NCBI RefSeq assembly: GCF_026020075.1
Contig: NZ_CP102772.1
Location: 4,492,501 to 4,556,500 of the forward strand
Length of the DNA stretch: 64,000 nucleotides
Source: Bosea sp. NBC_00550
Lineage (GTDB): Bacteria > Pseudomonadota > Alphaproteobacteria > Rhizobiales > Beijerinckiaceae
Reading direction: 5' to 3'
Positions 51,289 through 60,449 of this stretch are shown here, piece by piece. The notes beneath the pieces were generated by a model, which had not been told where the DNA came from, ran no database searches, and saw nothing but the letters and a program-made list of their open reading frames with translations. Made by a program: the position numbers and the translations under genes. How positions within the stretch are numbered: position 1 is the stretch's first letter; every line of letters starts with the position of its first letter.

Positions 51289-52758
51289 TCAGCCCAGACT
51301 GGCCGCAGTCGCCTTCGCGCCCTTGTCGAAGAGCGAGGCGAGATGAGCGACCACCGGTTTCCTAAACCGTTGGTCTTGCGGCAGGTCGCTGCCGAAGATC
51401 GCCTCGATGCCGGTGAGCGCCTCGGCCAGCGCCTTGGCATCACGCCGGGCTGCCTCGGTCCTGCGCTTGAACTCCACCGCCAGTGGATCGCGGACGTCGA
51501 TCGCGCCGCCTTTTTCGTCGGTGCCGGTGACGTAGCGCATCCAGGCGGCGACACCGAGCGCGAGATGGTCGATCGGCGCGTCGGCCTTCAGCCGCTCGCG
51601 GATGGTGCCGAGCAGGCGCTGCGGCAGCTTCTGCGAGCCGTCCATGGCGATCTGCCAGGTGCGGTGGCGGATCGCGGGGTTCTGGAAGCGGGCGAGCAGC
51701 GCCTTGGCGTAGTCAGCGAGCACGACGCCCTGCGGGGCCGGCACGGTCGGCATGATCTCGGCCCACAGCCCTCCGAGGAAGCGCGCGAGGACGGGATCGC
51801 CGCTGGCCTCGGCGACCGTCTCATGGCCGGCGAGATAGCCGAGATAGGCGAGCGAGGAATGCGCGCCGTTCAGCATGCGCAGCTTCATGAACTCGAAGGG
51901 TGCGACCTCCGAGACCATCTGTGCGCCGACTTCGTGCCAGTCCGGGCGGCCGGCGGCGAAGACATCCTCGATCGCCCATTGCCGGAAGGGCTCGCCGATG
52001 ACGGGCGCGGCATCCTCGACGCCGATCAGCTTGGCGACCTCGGCGATGTCGGCATCGGTCGTGGCCGGCACGATGCGGTCGACCATGGTCGCCGGGAAGG
52101 CGCAGTTGGCCTCGATCCAGGCCGCGAGCTTGTCATCCGTCAGCGCCGCGAAGTCGCGCACGAGGCCGCGCAGGACATGGCCGTTGGAGGGCAGGTTGTC
52201 GCAGCACAGCGCGGTGAACGGACCAAGCCCGGCATCGCGACGCGCCTTCAGGCCGGCGACGAGGATGCCGACCGCCGAGCGCGGCGCTTGGCGGTTGGCG
52301 AGGTCGTGGACGATGTCGGGATGATCCGCCTTGAGGCGGCCGGTCGCCGGATCGTGGCAATAGCCCTTCTCGGTGACGGTGAGCGAAACGATGCGTGTCT
52401 CGGGCGCAGCCAATCTGGCAACGAGGGCAGACGGGCTCTCGGGAGCGACGAGTACGTCGAGCACCGAGCCGATGATGCGCAGTTCGGGCCCTGCCGGAGC
52501 ACGCTTCAGCAGGGTGTAGAGCCCGTCCTGCGGCTGCAGGCGGTCGCGCTGGTCCGGGCGCTGCAGGCTGGCGCCGACGATGCCCCAGGCGCCGAAGCGC
52601 CTCTCCAGCGCATCCTCGGTGTACTCCGCGAGATGGGCGCGGGCGAAGGCGCCGAGCCCCAGATGGACGATGCCGGGCTTGAGGCCCGAACGGTCATAGG
52701 CCGGGCGGCGGATGGGGGCTGGCAGGCCGGCGAGGGTCGAAGCGGAAAGGCGGGTCAC
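51289..52758 (-). CDS. uxuB: Mannitol dehydrogenase-family fructuronate reductase
   Basis: 489 residues from a GTG overlapping the uxaC stop (GTGA). The N-terminal NAD fold has GIVHLGLGAFARAHLAEY. The catalytic polyol-dehydrogenase motif K-x4-N-x2-H is in KLRMLNGAHSSLAYLGYLAG. Coupling to glucuronate isomerase identifies it as D-fructuronate reductase (to mannonate) rather than mannitol dehydrogenase, although tagaturonate reduction cannot be excluded. Confidence 0.85.
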   Translation of the reverse strand: MTRLSASTLAGLPAPIRRPAYDRSGLKPGIVHLGLGAFARAHLAEYTEDALERRFGAWGIVGASLQRPDQRDRLQPQDGLYTLLKRAPAGPELRIIGSVLDVLVAPESPSALVARLAAPETRIVSLTVTEKGYCHDPATGRLKADHPDIVHDLANRQAPRSAVGILVAGLKARRDAGLGPFTALCCDNLPSNGHVLRGLVRDFAALTDDKLAAWIEANCAFPATMVDRIVPATTDADIAEVAKLIGVEDAAPVIGEPFRQWAIEDVFAAGRPDWHEVGAQMVSEVAPFEFMKLRMLNGAHSSLAYLGYLAGHETVAEASGDPVLARFLGGLWAEIMPTVPAPQGVVLADYAKALLARFQNPAIRHRTWQIAMDGSQKLPQRLLGTIRERLKADAPIDHLALGVAAWMRYVTGTDEKGGAIDVRDPLAVEFKRRTEAARRDAKALAEALTGIEAIFGSDLPQDQRFRKPVVAHLASLFDKGAKATAASLG

Positions 52759-54158
52759 AGCTTGTAGGCCTCCTTGGCGAGGCGATAGGCGAGGTCGTAG
52801 GCGACCTCGGCCGCCTCGTCCTCTTCCAGCCGATGCTCGGCGACGAGCTTGGCGAGATAGGCGCAGTCGACCCGGCGGGCGACATCGTGGCGCGCCGGGA
52901 TCGAGAGATAGGCGCGGGTGTCGTCGTTGAAGCCGACGGTGTTGTAGAAGCCGGCCGTCTCGGTCGTCAGTTCGCGGAAGCGCAGCATGGCTTCGGGCGC
53001 ATCGAGGAACCACCAGCCCGGTCCGAGCCGCAGCGCCGGATAATGCCCGGCGAGCGGTGCGAGCTCGCGCGAATAGGCGGTTTCGTCGAGGGTGAAGGCT
53101 ATCACGGTCAGGTTAGGCTCGTTGCCGACGGCGTCGAGCAGCGGCTTCAGCGCTTCGACATAGTTGGTGGCGGTGGGGATGTCGCAGCCCATGTCGCGGC
53201 CGAAATGCTCGAACAGCGCAGCGTTGTGATTGCGATGGGAGCCGGGATGGATCTGCAGCACGAGCCCGTCATCGAGGCTCATCTTCGCCATCTCGGTCAG
53301 CATTTGGCCGCGGAAGAGGTCCGCGTCCTTGGCCGAAACCTTGCCCTTGAGGATCTTGGCATAGAGCTTTTCGGCATCCGCATCCGAGAGATTGGCAGTG
53401 CGCGCCGTGGCATGGCCGTGGTCTGAGGAGGTGGCGCCGCGCTCCTTGAAATAGGCGCGCCGCTTGCGGTGGGCGGCAAGGTAGCCGGTCCAGCTGCCGA
53501 TATCCTCGCCCGTCAGCTCGCCGAATTTATCGAGATTGTCGGCGAAGCCCTCGAATTCCGGATCGACGACGCTGTCGGGCCGATAGGCTGTCACGACCTT
53601 GCCGCCCCAGCCGGACGAGCGGATCATGTCGTGCCATTTGAGATCGTCGAGCGCGCCTTCGGTCGTGCTGATCGCCTCGATCTTGAAGCGCTCGAACAGG
53701 GCGCGGGGGCGCAGCTCGGGCTCTTCCAGCTTGGCGGCGATCTTGTCGTAGATCCTGTCCGCGTTTTCCGGCGTCAGGCGCTCGTTGACGCCGAAGACCG
53801 TCGAGGCGGCGTGCTCGAACCAGAGCCGGGTCGGCGTGCCCCTGAAGAGATGCCAGTTGTCGGCGAACAGGCGCCAGATCTTGCGCGGATCGCTCTCGAC
53901 CTCTCCGCCATCCTTGCGGGCGATGCCGAGCTCTTCCAGCCGGATGCCCTGCGAATAGAGCATGCGGAAGATGTAGTGGTCCGGCTTGACGAAGAGCGTC
54001 GCCGGATCGGGAAAGGCGTTGTCCTCGGCGTACCAGCGCGGATCGGTATGGCCGTGCGGGGAGATGATCGGCAGGTCGCGGATGGTGGCGAAGAGCCGTC
54101 GCGCGATGCCGCGCGTCACCGGATCGGCGGGGAAGAGGCGATCATCGTGCAACAGCAT
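52755..54158 (-). CDS. uxaC: Glucuronate (uronate) isomerase
   Basis: 467 residues. The UxaC signature is seen in DLPIISPHGHTDPRWYAEDN, FPDPATLFVKPDHYI and HPGSHRNHN, with the amidohydrolase-type His pair in SPHGH. It converts glucuronate to fructuronate (and galacturonate to tagaturonate). GGAGATG lies upstream of the start. First gene of uxaC-uxuB; mannonate dehydratase and KDG enzymes are not in the window. Confidence 0.95.
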   Translation of the reverse strand: MLLHDDRLFPADPVTRGIARRLFATIRDLPIISPHGHTDPRWYAEDNAFPDPATLFVKPDHYIFRMLYSQGIRLEELGIARKDGGEVESDPRKIWRLFADNWHLFRGTPTRLWFEHAASTVFGVNERLTPENADRIYDKIAAKLEEPELRPRALFERFKIEAISTTEGALDDLKWHDMIRSSGWGGKVVTAYRPDSVVDPEFEGFADNLDKFGELTGEDIGSWTGYLAAHRKRRAYFKERGATSSDHGHATARTANLSDADAEKLYAKILKGKVSAKDADLFRGQMLTEMAKMSLDDGLVLQIHPGSHRNHNAALFEHFGRDMGCDIPTATNYVEALKPLLDAVGNEPNLTVIAFTLDETAYSRELAPLAGHYPALRLGPGWWFLDAPEAMLRFRELTTETAGFYNTVGFNDDTRAYLSIPARHDVARRVDCAYLAKLVAEHRLEEDEAAEVAYDLAYRLAKEAYKL

Positions 54159-54197
54159 GGGGCATCTCCATCGGTCGCGTGATCTCTAGAGCCGGCT

Positions 54198-54227
54198 GCG
54201 ACAGGGGTCAATCGCCTGGTATACTAG
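54198..54227 (+). promoter_or_regulatory. Promoter with GTATAC operator between uxaC and the ABC receptor
   Basis: GCGACA (54198-54203) and TATACT (54220-54225) at 16-bp spacing resemble sigma-70 hexamers. CTGGTATACTAG (54216-54227) overlaps the -10 and resembles the TGGTATACCA core bound by UxuR/ExuR-type GntR regulators. It may control both the uronate genes and the divergent transporter. Confidence 0.45.
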
Positions 54228-54330
54228 TGCGCCAGGCTCGGGCTTTTCGCGCGACGCGGATTGCGCCGAAGCAGGCTTGCGCTCGCCGCTCGTCCCGCGC
54301 CATCTTCGCTGCCGCAAACGGACCGGAGCG

Positions 54331-55827
54331 ATGACGATGACGACGCGGCGTGAACTCCTGGCAGGGGCAGGACTGGCGGCGCTGGCGGCGCAGCTTCCCG
54401 TCGTCGCGCTGGCGCAGGCGAAGGACAGCGTCACCATCGCCCAGACGCTGGAGCCGCCGACGCTCGATCCGACCTCCGGCGCCGCGCAGGCGATCCGCGA
54501 AGTCACGCTGCAGAACATCTTCGAGGGGCTGGTCAAGATGGACCGGACCGGCAAGCTGCAGCCTTGCCTCGCCGAGAGCTGGACCATCGCCGACGACAAC
54601 GTCACCTACAGCTTCAAGCTGCGGCAGGGCGCGAGATTCCATGACGACACGCCCTTCACCGCCGAGCAGGTGAAATTCTCCTTCGAGCGGGCCGTCGCGC
54701 CCGATTCGACCAATGCCCAGCGCCAGCTCTTCGCGCCGATCGCCGAGATCGCGACGCCGGACCCGGCGACTGTGGTGATCAAGCTCAAGCAGCCGACGGC
54801 GAACTTCCTCTACGGCCTGAGCTGGGGCGATGCGGTGATCGTCGCGCCGGCGAGCGCCGCCAACAACAAGACCAGCCCTGTCGGCACCGGCCCATTCAAA
54901 TTCCTGCGCTGGAATCGCGGCGACCGGCTCGAGCTCGCCCGCTTCGACGGGTATTGGGGCGAGAAGCCGGCGCTGGCCAGGGCGATCTTCCGCTTCATGT
55001 CGGACCCGCAGGCGCAGGTCGCGGCGCTCAGGGCCGGCGATGTCGATGCGCACACCAATCTGGCGGCGCCCGAGGCGGTGCCGCAGCTCAAGGCCGATGC
55101 CAGGCTCAAGGTCACGATCGGCCGCACCGAGGGCGAGACGGTTCTCGCCACCAACAACGCCAAGCCGCCCTTCGACAACCTCAAGGTCCGGCAGGCCATT
55201 GCGCACGCGCTCGACCGCAAGACCATCGCGCTCGGCGTCTACGGTTTCGACGTCGACCTGATAGGCAGCCATTTCTCGCCGCTGCACCCGGCCTATGTCG
55301 ACCTGACCAACACCTATCCCTACGATCCGGCCAAGGCGAAGGCGCTGCTGGCCGAAGCCGGCTTCCCGAACGGCTTCAACTGCACGCTCAAGCTGCCGCC
55401 GCCTTCCTATGCCCGCCGCTTGGGCGAGATCGTCGCGGCGCTGCTGGCGCAGATCGGCATCAACGCCGCGATCGAGCCGCTTGAGTTCCCGCAATGGCTG
55501 GAGCGGGTCTTCCGCAACAAGGACTACGACCTCAGCATCATCGCCCATACCGAGCCGCTCGACATCGATATCTATGCGCGCGACGGCTACTACTTCCAGT
55601 ACAAGGACCCCGCCTTCAAGGAGCTGATCGCCAAGATCGCGGTGACCCTGCCCGAGGCCGAGCGCAACGCGCTCTACAAGCAGGCGCAGGAGAAGCTGGC
55701 GCGCGACGCGGTCAACGGCTTCCTCTTCATCCTGCCGAAGATCACGGTCGCCAACGCCGCCCTGGAGGGCATGTGGACCGACTGGCCATTGCCGGTGACG
55801 CCGCTCGCGGAGCTGCGCTGGCGGTGA
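54331..55827 (+). CDS. Peptide/opine-type ABC transporter receptor (SBP family 5)
   Basis: 498 residues from ATG 54331 (GGAG upstream). The signal peptide (TTRRELLAGAGLAALAAQLP) has twin-Arg character and ends near ALA-QAK. SBP_bac_5 blocks: LEPPTLDPTSGAAQAIREVT, LAESWTIADDNVTYSFKLRQ, VGTGPFKFLRWNRGD and NTYPYDPAKAKALLAEAGFP. It binds a peptide, nickel chelate, opine or sugar. The first gene of a receptor-permease-permease-amidase-SDR series. Confidence 0.9.
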   Translation: MTMTTRRELLAGAGLAALAAQLPVVALAQAKDSVTIAQTLEPPTLDPTSGAAQAIREVTLQNIFEGLVKMDRTGKLQPCLAESWTIADDNVTYSFKLRQGARFHDDTPFTAEQVKFSFERAVAPDSTNAQRQLFAPIAEIATPDPATVVIKLKQPTANFLYGLSWGDAVIVAPASAANNKTSPVGTGPFKFLRWNRGDRLELARFDGYWGEKPALARAIFRFMSDPQAQVAALRAGDVDAHTNLAAPEAVPQLKADARLKVTIGRTEGETVLATNNAKPPFDNLKVRQAIAHALDRKTIALGVYGFDVDLIGSHFSPLHPAYVDLTNTYPYDPAKAKALLAEAGFPNGFNCTLKLPPPSYARRLGEIVAALLAQIGINAAIEPLEFPQWLERVFRNKDYDLSIIAHTEPLDIDIYARDGYYFQYKDPAFKELIAKIAVTLPEAERNALYKQAQEKLARDAVNGFLFILPKITVANAALEGMWTDWPLPVTPLAELRWR

Positions 55828-55852
55828 TCTCATTGTGATGGGCCCGACCGGG

Positions 55853-55961
55853 TCGTCCCGGGCGACCGGAGGGAGACCCGGGATCCATGCCTGAACTTTT
55901 ATCGGGAACGCTCTGGCATGGATCCCGGATCGGCGCGGCTGTGCCGCTTGTCCGGGATGAC
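55853..55961. repeat. Palindromic element, family C, between receptor and permease genes
   Basis: 109 bp from CGTCCCGGGCGACCGGAGGG to TTGTCCGGGATGACC, inner CCCGGGATCCATGCC and GGCATGGATCCCGGATC arms. Confidence 0.88.
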
Positions 55962-55981
55962 CTCGCGGAGAGGTGCAGCTC

Positions 55982-56926
55982 GTGATCGCCTACGTCCTGC
56001 GCCGCCTGCTGGCGCTGGTGCTGACGCTGCTTGCGGCGGCGCTGGTCATCTTCGTCGTCCTCGAAGTGCTGCCGGGCGATCCGGCGGCGGTGACGCTGGG
56101 TCTAAACGCCGCGCCGGAGGCGTTGGCGGCACTCAGGACTGAGATGGGGCTCGACAAGCCGGCGGCGCTGCGCTTCGTCCTCTGGCTCGGCGGGCTCGTC
56201 ACCGGCGATCTCGGCCTGAGCTACACCTATCGCGTGCCGGTCCTGCAGCTCATCGCCGAGCGCATGGCGGTGACGCTGCCGCTCTCCCTGATGGCGATCG
56301 CGCTGGCGACGGCGATCGGCATCCCGCTCGGCATGCTCGCCGCCTCGCGCCATGGTCGGCTGGCGGATGCGGGAGTGATGGCCTTCGCCCAAGCAGGGCT
56401 CGCCATTCCGAATTTCTGGTTCGGTCTTTTGCTCGTGCTGGTCTTCGCTGTCGGGCTCGGCTGGTTGCCGGCCGGCGGCTTTCCCGGCTGGCAGGCGGGC
56501 TTCGGCACGGCGCTGAAATCGCTGCTGATGCCGGCGCTGGCCCTGGCCCTGCCGCAGGCAGCGATCATCGCGCGAGTGACTCGCTCCTCCATGCTCGACA
56601 CGCTGCAGGAGGATTTCGTCCGCACCGCCCGCGCCAAGGGCCTGAGCGAGGGCACCACGATGCGCCGGCACGCGCTGCGCAACGCGCTGATCCCGGTCGT
56701 CACCATCCTCGGCCTGCAGTTCTCGGTGCTGATCGCCGGCGCGATCATCATCGAGAACGTCTTCGCCCTGCCGGGGCTGGGGCGGCTCGTCTTCCAGGCC
56801 ATCGCCCAGCACGACCTCATCGTGGTCAAGGATCTCGTCATGCTCTTCGCGGGCGCGGCGATCCTGATCAACTTCGCGGTCGAACTGCTTTACGGGCTGA
56901 TCGATCCGCGATTGAGGCAGGCATGA
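55982..56926 (+). CDS. ABC transporter permease, DppB type
   Basis: 314 residues. I chose the GTG at 55982 (MIAYVLRRLLALVLTLL, GAGAGG 8 nt upstream) over the GTG at 55973, which is too close to the ribosome binding site. Six membrane helices are predicted. DppB features: LEVLPGDPAAVTLG, the EAA loop FVRTARAKGLSEGTTMRRHALRNALIPVVT and ENVFALPGLGRLV. It forms the channel with the next gene. Confidence 0.92.
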   Translation: MIAYVLRRLLALVLTLLAAALVIFVVLEVLPGDPAAVTLGLNAAPEALAALRTEMGLDKPAALRFVLWLGGLVTGDLGLSYTYRVPVLQLIAERMAVTLPLSLMAIALATAIGIPLGMLAASRHGRLADAGVMAFAQAGLAIPNFWFGLLLVLVFAVGLGWLPAGGFPGWQAGFGTALKSLLMPALALALPQAAIIARVTRSSMLDTLQEDFVRTARAKGLSEGTTMRRHALRNALIPVVTILGLQFSVLIAGAIIIENVFALPGLGRLVFQAIAQHDLIVVKDLVMLFAGAAILINFAVELLYGLIDPRLRQA

Positions 56927-57783
56927 GCGCGGTCGAGGACAAGGCGCCCGGCGGCAGGCGGCATTGGTGGCTGGCGCCGTCATTCGTCATCGGCGCGGTC
57001 ATCGCGGTGCTCGTCATCGCCGCCGCGCTGACATCTTACGTCTGGACGCCCTATCAGCCGACACAGATGGCGATCCTCAACCGCCTCAAGGGGCCTTCCG
57101 CAACGAACTGGTTCGGCACCGACCAGTTCGGCCGCGACGTCTTCTCGATGATCATGGTCGGGGCGCGCAATTCGCTGGCGGTGGGGCTGGGCGCCGTCGG
57201 CATCGGCATGGTGCTGGGCACCGCGCTGGGGCTCGCGGCCTCCGTCCGGCGCGACGGCATCCTCGACCACCTCATCATGCGCACCGCCGATTTCACCCAT
57301 GCCTTCCCGGCCGTGCTGACCGCGATCATGATGACCGCGATCACCGGGCCCGGCATGCTCAACGCCGTCGTCGCCATCGCCGTGCTGAACCTGCCCTATT
57401 TCGCGCGACTTGCACGCGGAGCGGCCTTGCAGATCTGGGCGCAGGACTTCATCCAGGCGGCGCGTGCGGCCGGGCTCGACAACCGGCAGATCACGCTGCG
57501 CCATGTCCTGCCCAATATCGCCGGCATCCTGGTGGTGCAGGCGACGATCCAGTTCGCGCTCGCCGTGCTGGCCGAGGCGGGGCTGTCCTATCTTGGCCTC
57601 GGCACGCAGCCGCCGAACCCGTCCTGGGGTCGGATGCTCAACGAAGCCCAGACCTTCATGGCGACGCAGCCCTGGCTTGCGATCTTTCCGGGTGCCGCGA
57701 TCGCGTTGACCGTGCTGGGATTCAACCTGCTCGGCGACGGCCTGCGCGACGCAGTCGATCCGCGCCTGCGCCGTGCCCGGTGA
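56923..57783 (+). CDS. ABC transporter permease, DppC type
   Basis: 286 residues, start overlapping the previous stop (ATGA). It has the N-terminal OppC-N segment, HWFGTDQFGRDVFS-type NWFGTDQFGRDVFSMIMVGA, the EAA loop FIQAARAAGLDNRQITLRHV and LSYLGLGTQPPNPSWGRML. About six membrane helices. No ATPase gene follows; the next gene is an amidase. Confidence 0.93.
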   Translation: MSAVEDKAPGGRRHWWLAPSFVIGAVIAVLVIAAALTSYVWTPYQPTQMAILNRLKGPSATNWFGTDQFGRDVFSMIMVGARNSLAVGLGAVGIGMVLGTALGLAASVRRDGILDHLIMRTADFTHAFPAVLTAIMMTAITGPGMLNAVVAIAVLNLPYFARLARGAALQIWAQDFIQAARAAGLDNRQITLRHVLPNIAGILVVQATIQFALAVLAEAGLSYLGLGTQPPNPSWGRMLNEAQTFMATQPWLAIFPGAAIALTVLGFNLLGDGLRDAVDPRLRRAR

Positions 57784-57796
57784 GGAACACGCGCGG

Positions 57797-57908
57797 GTCA
57801 TCCCGGGCTAGTGAAGCGCAGACCCGGGATCCACCGGAGCGCTTCCGTAGAAGGTTCAGGCATGGATCCCGGATCGGCCCCGCCGAAGGCGGCTTGTCCG
57901 GGGATGAC
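57797..57908. repeat. Palindromic element, family C
   Basis: 112 bp from GTCATCCCGGGCTAGTGAAG to TTGTCCGGGGATGAC, inner GACCCGGGATCCA and CATGGATCCCGGATC arms. Confidence 0.9.
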
Positions 57909-57956
57909 CGCCTTTGAAGCTGATGTTTTGAGTATTGGAATGACGAGGCTTTTCCG

Positions 57957-59342
57957 ATGACCGATCTTGCCGATCTGAGCGCCGCCGAGCTTCTCGCCGC
58001 CTATAAGGCGCGCCGGCTGTCGCCGGTCGACGTCACGGAAGCGGTGATCGCCCGCATCGCGGTCTGGGAGCCGAAGCTCGACGCGCTCTACGCCTATGAC
58101 CCCGAGAGCGCGCACGCGCAGGCCAAGGCCTCCGAGGCGCGCTGGCTGAAGGGCGAGGCGCTGCCGCTCGATGGCGTGCCCTGCACGATCAAGGAAAACA
58201 TCAGGACGAAGGGCGTGGCCGTGCCGCTGGGCACCGCTGCAAACGATCTCGCTCCTGCCGCCACTGACGCCCCCCCGGCAGCGCGGCTGCGCGAGGCGGG
58301 CTGCGTGATCCTCGCCAAGACGACGATGCCGGATTACGGCATGCTCTCCTCCGGGCTTTCCAGCTTCCACAAGCCGGCGCGCAATCCTTGGGACATCACC
58401 AAGAACCCCGGCGGCTCCTCGGCCGGCGCGGGCTCGGCGGGCGCGGCGGGCTACGGGCCGCTGCATGTCGGCACCGATATCGGCGGCTCGATCCGCTTGC
58501 CGGCCGGCTGGTGCGGGCTTGTCGGCTTGAAGCCGAGCTTCGGGCGGGTGCCGATCGACCCGACCTATTACGGCCGCGTCGCCGGGCCGATGACGCGCAC
58601 GGTCGCGGACGCCGCGCTGATGATGCGCGAATTGTCGAAGCCCGACGCCCGCGACGGCATGAGCTTGCCGCCGCAGGAACTTGACTGGCTGGCTGTCGAT
58701 ATCGACCTGAAGGGCCTGCGCATTGGCCTGCAGCTCGATGCGGGGATCGGGCTCGCCGTCGAGCCGGAGACCAAGGCCGCGATCGAGGCGGCCGCGAGGG
58801 CCTTTGCCGATGCCGGCGCGATCGTCGAGCCGGTTTCGCCCTACCTGACCCGCGAGATGCTGGACGGGCTCGACGATTTCTGGCGTCAGCGCGCCTGGGT
58901 CGATATCGGCGCGCTCTCGCCCGAGAAGCAGGCGAAGGTGCTGCCCTACATCTTCGCCTGGGCGGAGGGCGGCAAGGCCTTGCCGGGCGACAGGGTTTAT
59001 CGCGGCATGAGCCAGATGATCGCGATGCGCGATGCGGCGCTGAAGGCGATTGCGCCTTACGACTTCATCCTCTCGCCGGTTTCGCCCGTGCCGAGCTTCC
59101 CGGCGGAATGGGCTTCGCCGATCGACGATCCCACGCGGCCCTTCGAGCATATCTGCTTCACGGTCGCGGCGAATATGTCGGACCAGCCGGCGATCTCCGT
59201 CCATGCCGGGCTGACGTCTGTTGGCCTGCCGATCGGCCTGCAGATCACCGGCAAGCGCTTCGACGATCTCGGTGTGCTCAGGATGGCCCGCGCCTGGGAG
59301 GCGATGCGCGGCGCGATCGCCTGGCCGGTCCTTCCCGCATGA
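57957..59342 (+). CDS. Amidase-signature family amidase
   Basis: 461 residues. The Ser-cisSer-Lys triad region is intact: Lys in PCTIKENIRTKG, and the Gly/Ser-rich stretch NPGGSSAGAGSAGAAGYGPL followed by GTDIGGSIRLPAGWCGLVGL. It hydrolyses a carboxamide in the cytoplasm. Linked to the preceding peptide/amide importer and the SDR gene, it likely degrades the imported compound. Glutamyl-tRNA amidotransferase A is less likely because no gatB/C is present. Confidence 0.9.
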   Translation: MTDLADLSAAELLAAYKARRLSPVDVTEAVIARIAVWEPKLDALYAYDPESAHAQAKASEARWLKGEALPLDGVPCTIKENIRTKGVAVPLGTAANDLAPAATDAPPAARLREAGCVILAKTTMPDYGMLSSGLSSFHKPARNPWDITKNPGGSSAGAGSAGAAGYGPLHVGTDIGGSIRLPAGWCGLVGLKPSFGRVPIDPTYYGRVAGPMTRTVADAALMMRELSKPDARDGMSLPPQELDWLAVDIDLKGLRIGLQLDAGIGLAVEPETKAAIEAAARAFADAGAIVEPVSPYLTREMLDGLDDFWRQRAWVDIGALSPEKQAKVLPYIFAWAEGGKALPGDRVYRGMSQMIAMRDAALKAIAPYDFILSPVSPVPSFPAEWASPIDDPTRPFEHICFTVAANMSDQPAISVHAGLTSVGLPIGLQITGKRFDDLGVLRMARAWEAMRGAIAWPVLPA

Positions 59343-59363
59343 AGGCTCTTGAACGAACCGCAT

Positions 59364-59458
59364 CGTCATCCCGGGCTTGACCCGGGATCCATCGTAGGGC
59401 TCGGCGCTCGACGATGGATCCCGGATCGGCGCGGCTTCGCCGCTTGTCCGGGATGACG
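59364..59458. repeat. Palindromic element, family C
   Basis: 95 bp from CGTCATCCCGGGCTTGACCC to TTGTCCGGGATGACG, inner GGGATCCATCGT and ACGATGGATCCCGGATC arms. Confidence 0.92.
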
Positions 59459-59495
59459 CAGTGTTTCCGAGCGAACGAGAACCGGAGAAAATGCT

Positions 59496-60296
59496 ATGGA
59501 TCTACAACTGACAGGCAAACGCGCGCTGGTGACCGGCGGCAGCAAGGGCATCGGCCGCGCCATCGCCCGGCAACTGGCGCTGGAGGGCGTCGATGTCGTC
59601 ATCGCCGCGCGCAATCAGGACGAACTCGCCGAAGCCGCCTCGGCGCTCGCGGCCGAGAGCGGGCGCAAGGTGATCGGCCACATCGTCGATACCCAGTACG
59701 ACGAGTCGGTGAAGGCACTGGTCGCCCACACCGTCGCCGCGCTCGGCGGGCTGGACATCCTCGTCAACGCCGCCGCAAAGCCCGGCGGGCAGGCGCCGCC
59801 GCCGAAGCTCGCCGAGATCACAGACGCCGTGTTCTGGGACGATGTGAACGTCAAGGTGATGGGCTATCTGCGCATGGCGCGGGAGGCCGCGCCGCACATG
59901 GCGGCGAATGGCTGGGGCCGGATCATCAGCATCAGCGGGCTTGCCGCGCGCTCGACCGGCTCGACCATCGGCTCGATCCGCAATGTCGCCGTCTCCGCGC
60001 TGACCAAGAACCTCGCCGACGAGCTCGGTCCGCAGGGCATCAACGTCACCGTCGTCCATCCCGGCACGACGCGCACCGAGCGCACGGCTTCGGTCATTGC
60101 CGCGAGGGCAGCGTCAAGCGGCAAGAGCGCGGCGGAGGTCGAAGCCGGCATGGCGGCGAATGTCACCATCGGCCGGCTGGTCGACGCGGGCGAGGTCGCC
60201 GATATCGTCGCCTTCCTCGCCTCGCCGCGCAGCGTCGCGATCAATGGCGATGCCATCGCCTGCGGCGGCGGCATCCGCGGCGCGATCCACTATTGA
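59496..60296 (+). CDS. Short-chain dehydrogenase/reductase
   Basis: 266 residues. NAD(P)-binding TGGSKGIG near residue 14, NAAAKPGG, and a catalytic region with Ser in ISISGLAARS. The usual Y-x-x-x-K appears as S-I-R-N-V-A-V-S-A-L-T-K: the lysine follows but the tyrosine position is Asn/Val, so the standard Tyr is not evident. Activity may be altered. C-terminal VVHPGTTRTER and DAIACGGGIRGAI are usual. Last gene of the amidase series. Confidence 0.88.
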   Translation: MDLQLTGKRALVTGGSKGIGRAIARQLALEGVDVVIAARNQDELAEAASALAAESGRKVIGHIVDTQYDESVKALVAHTVAALGGLDILVNAAAKPGGQAPPPKLAEITDAVFWDDVNVKVMGYLRMAREAAPHMAANGWGRIISISGLAARSTGSTIGSIRNVAVSALTKNLADELGPQGINVTVVHPGTTRTERTASVIAARAASSGKSAAEVEAGMAANVTIGRLVDAGEVADIVAFLASPRSVAINGDAIACGGGIRGAIHY

Positions 60297-60334
60297 GACA
60301 GACTAGGTTCTGACGTGTTTCCACGGAAACACGG

Positions 60335-60430
60335 GTCATCCCGGACGTAGCGAAGCGGAGATCCGGGATCCATGCCCGAGCCTCCGTCGGCAACGTCCCG
60401 GCATGGATCCCGGATCAAGCCGGGATGACG
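60335..60430. repeat. Palindromic element, family C
   Basis: 96 bp from GTCATCCCGGACGTAGCGAAG to CAAGCCGGGATGACG, inner GGGATCCATGCC and GGCATGGATCCCGGATC arms, between convergent genes. Confidence 0.9.
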
Positions 60431-60449
60431 GCGAGGTTTCGTCTTTCCC

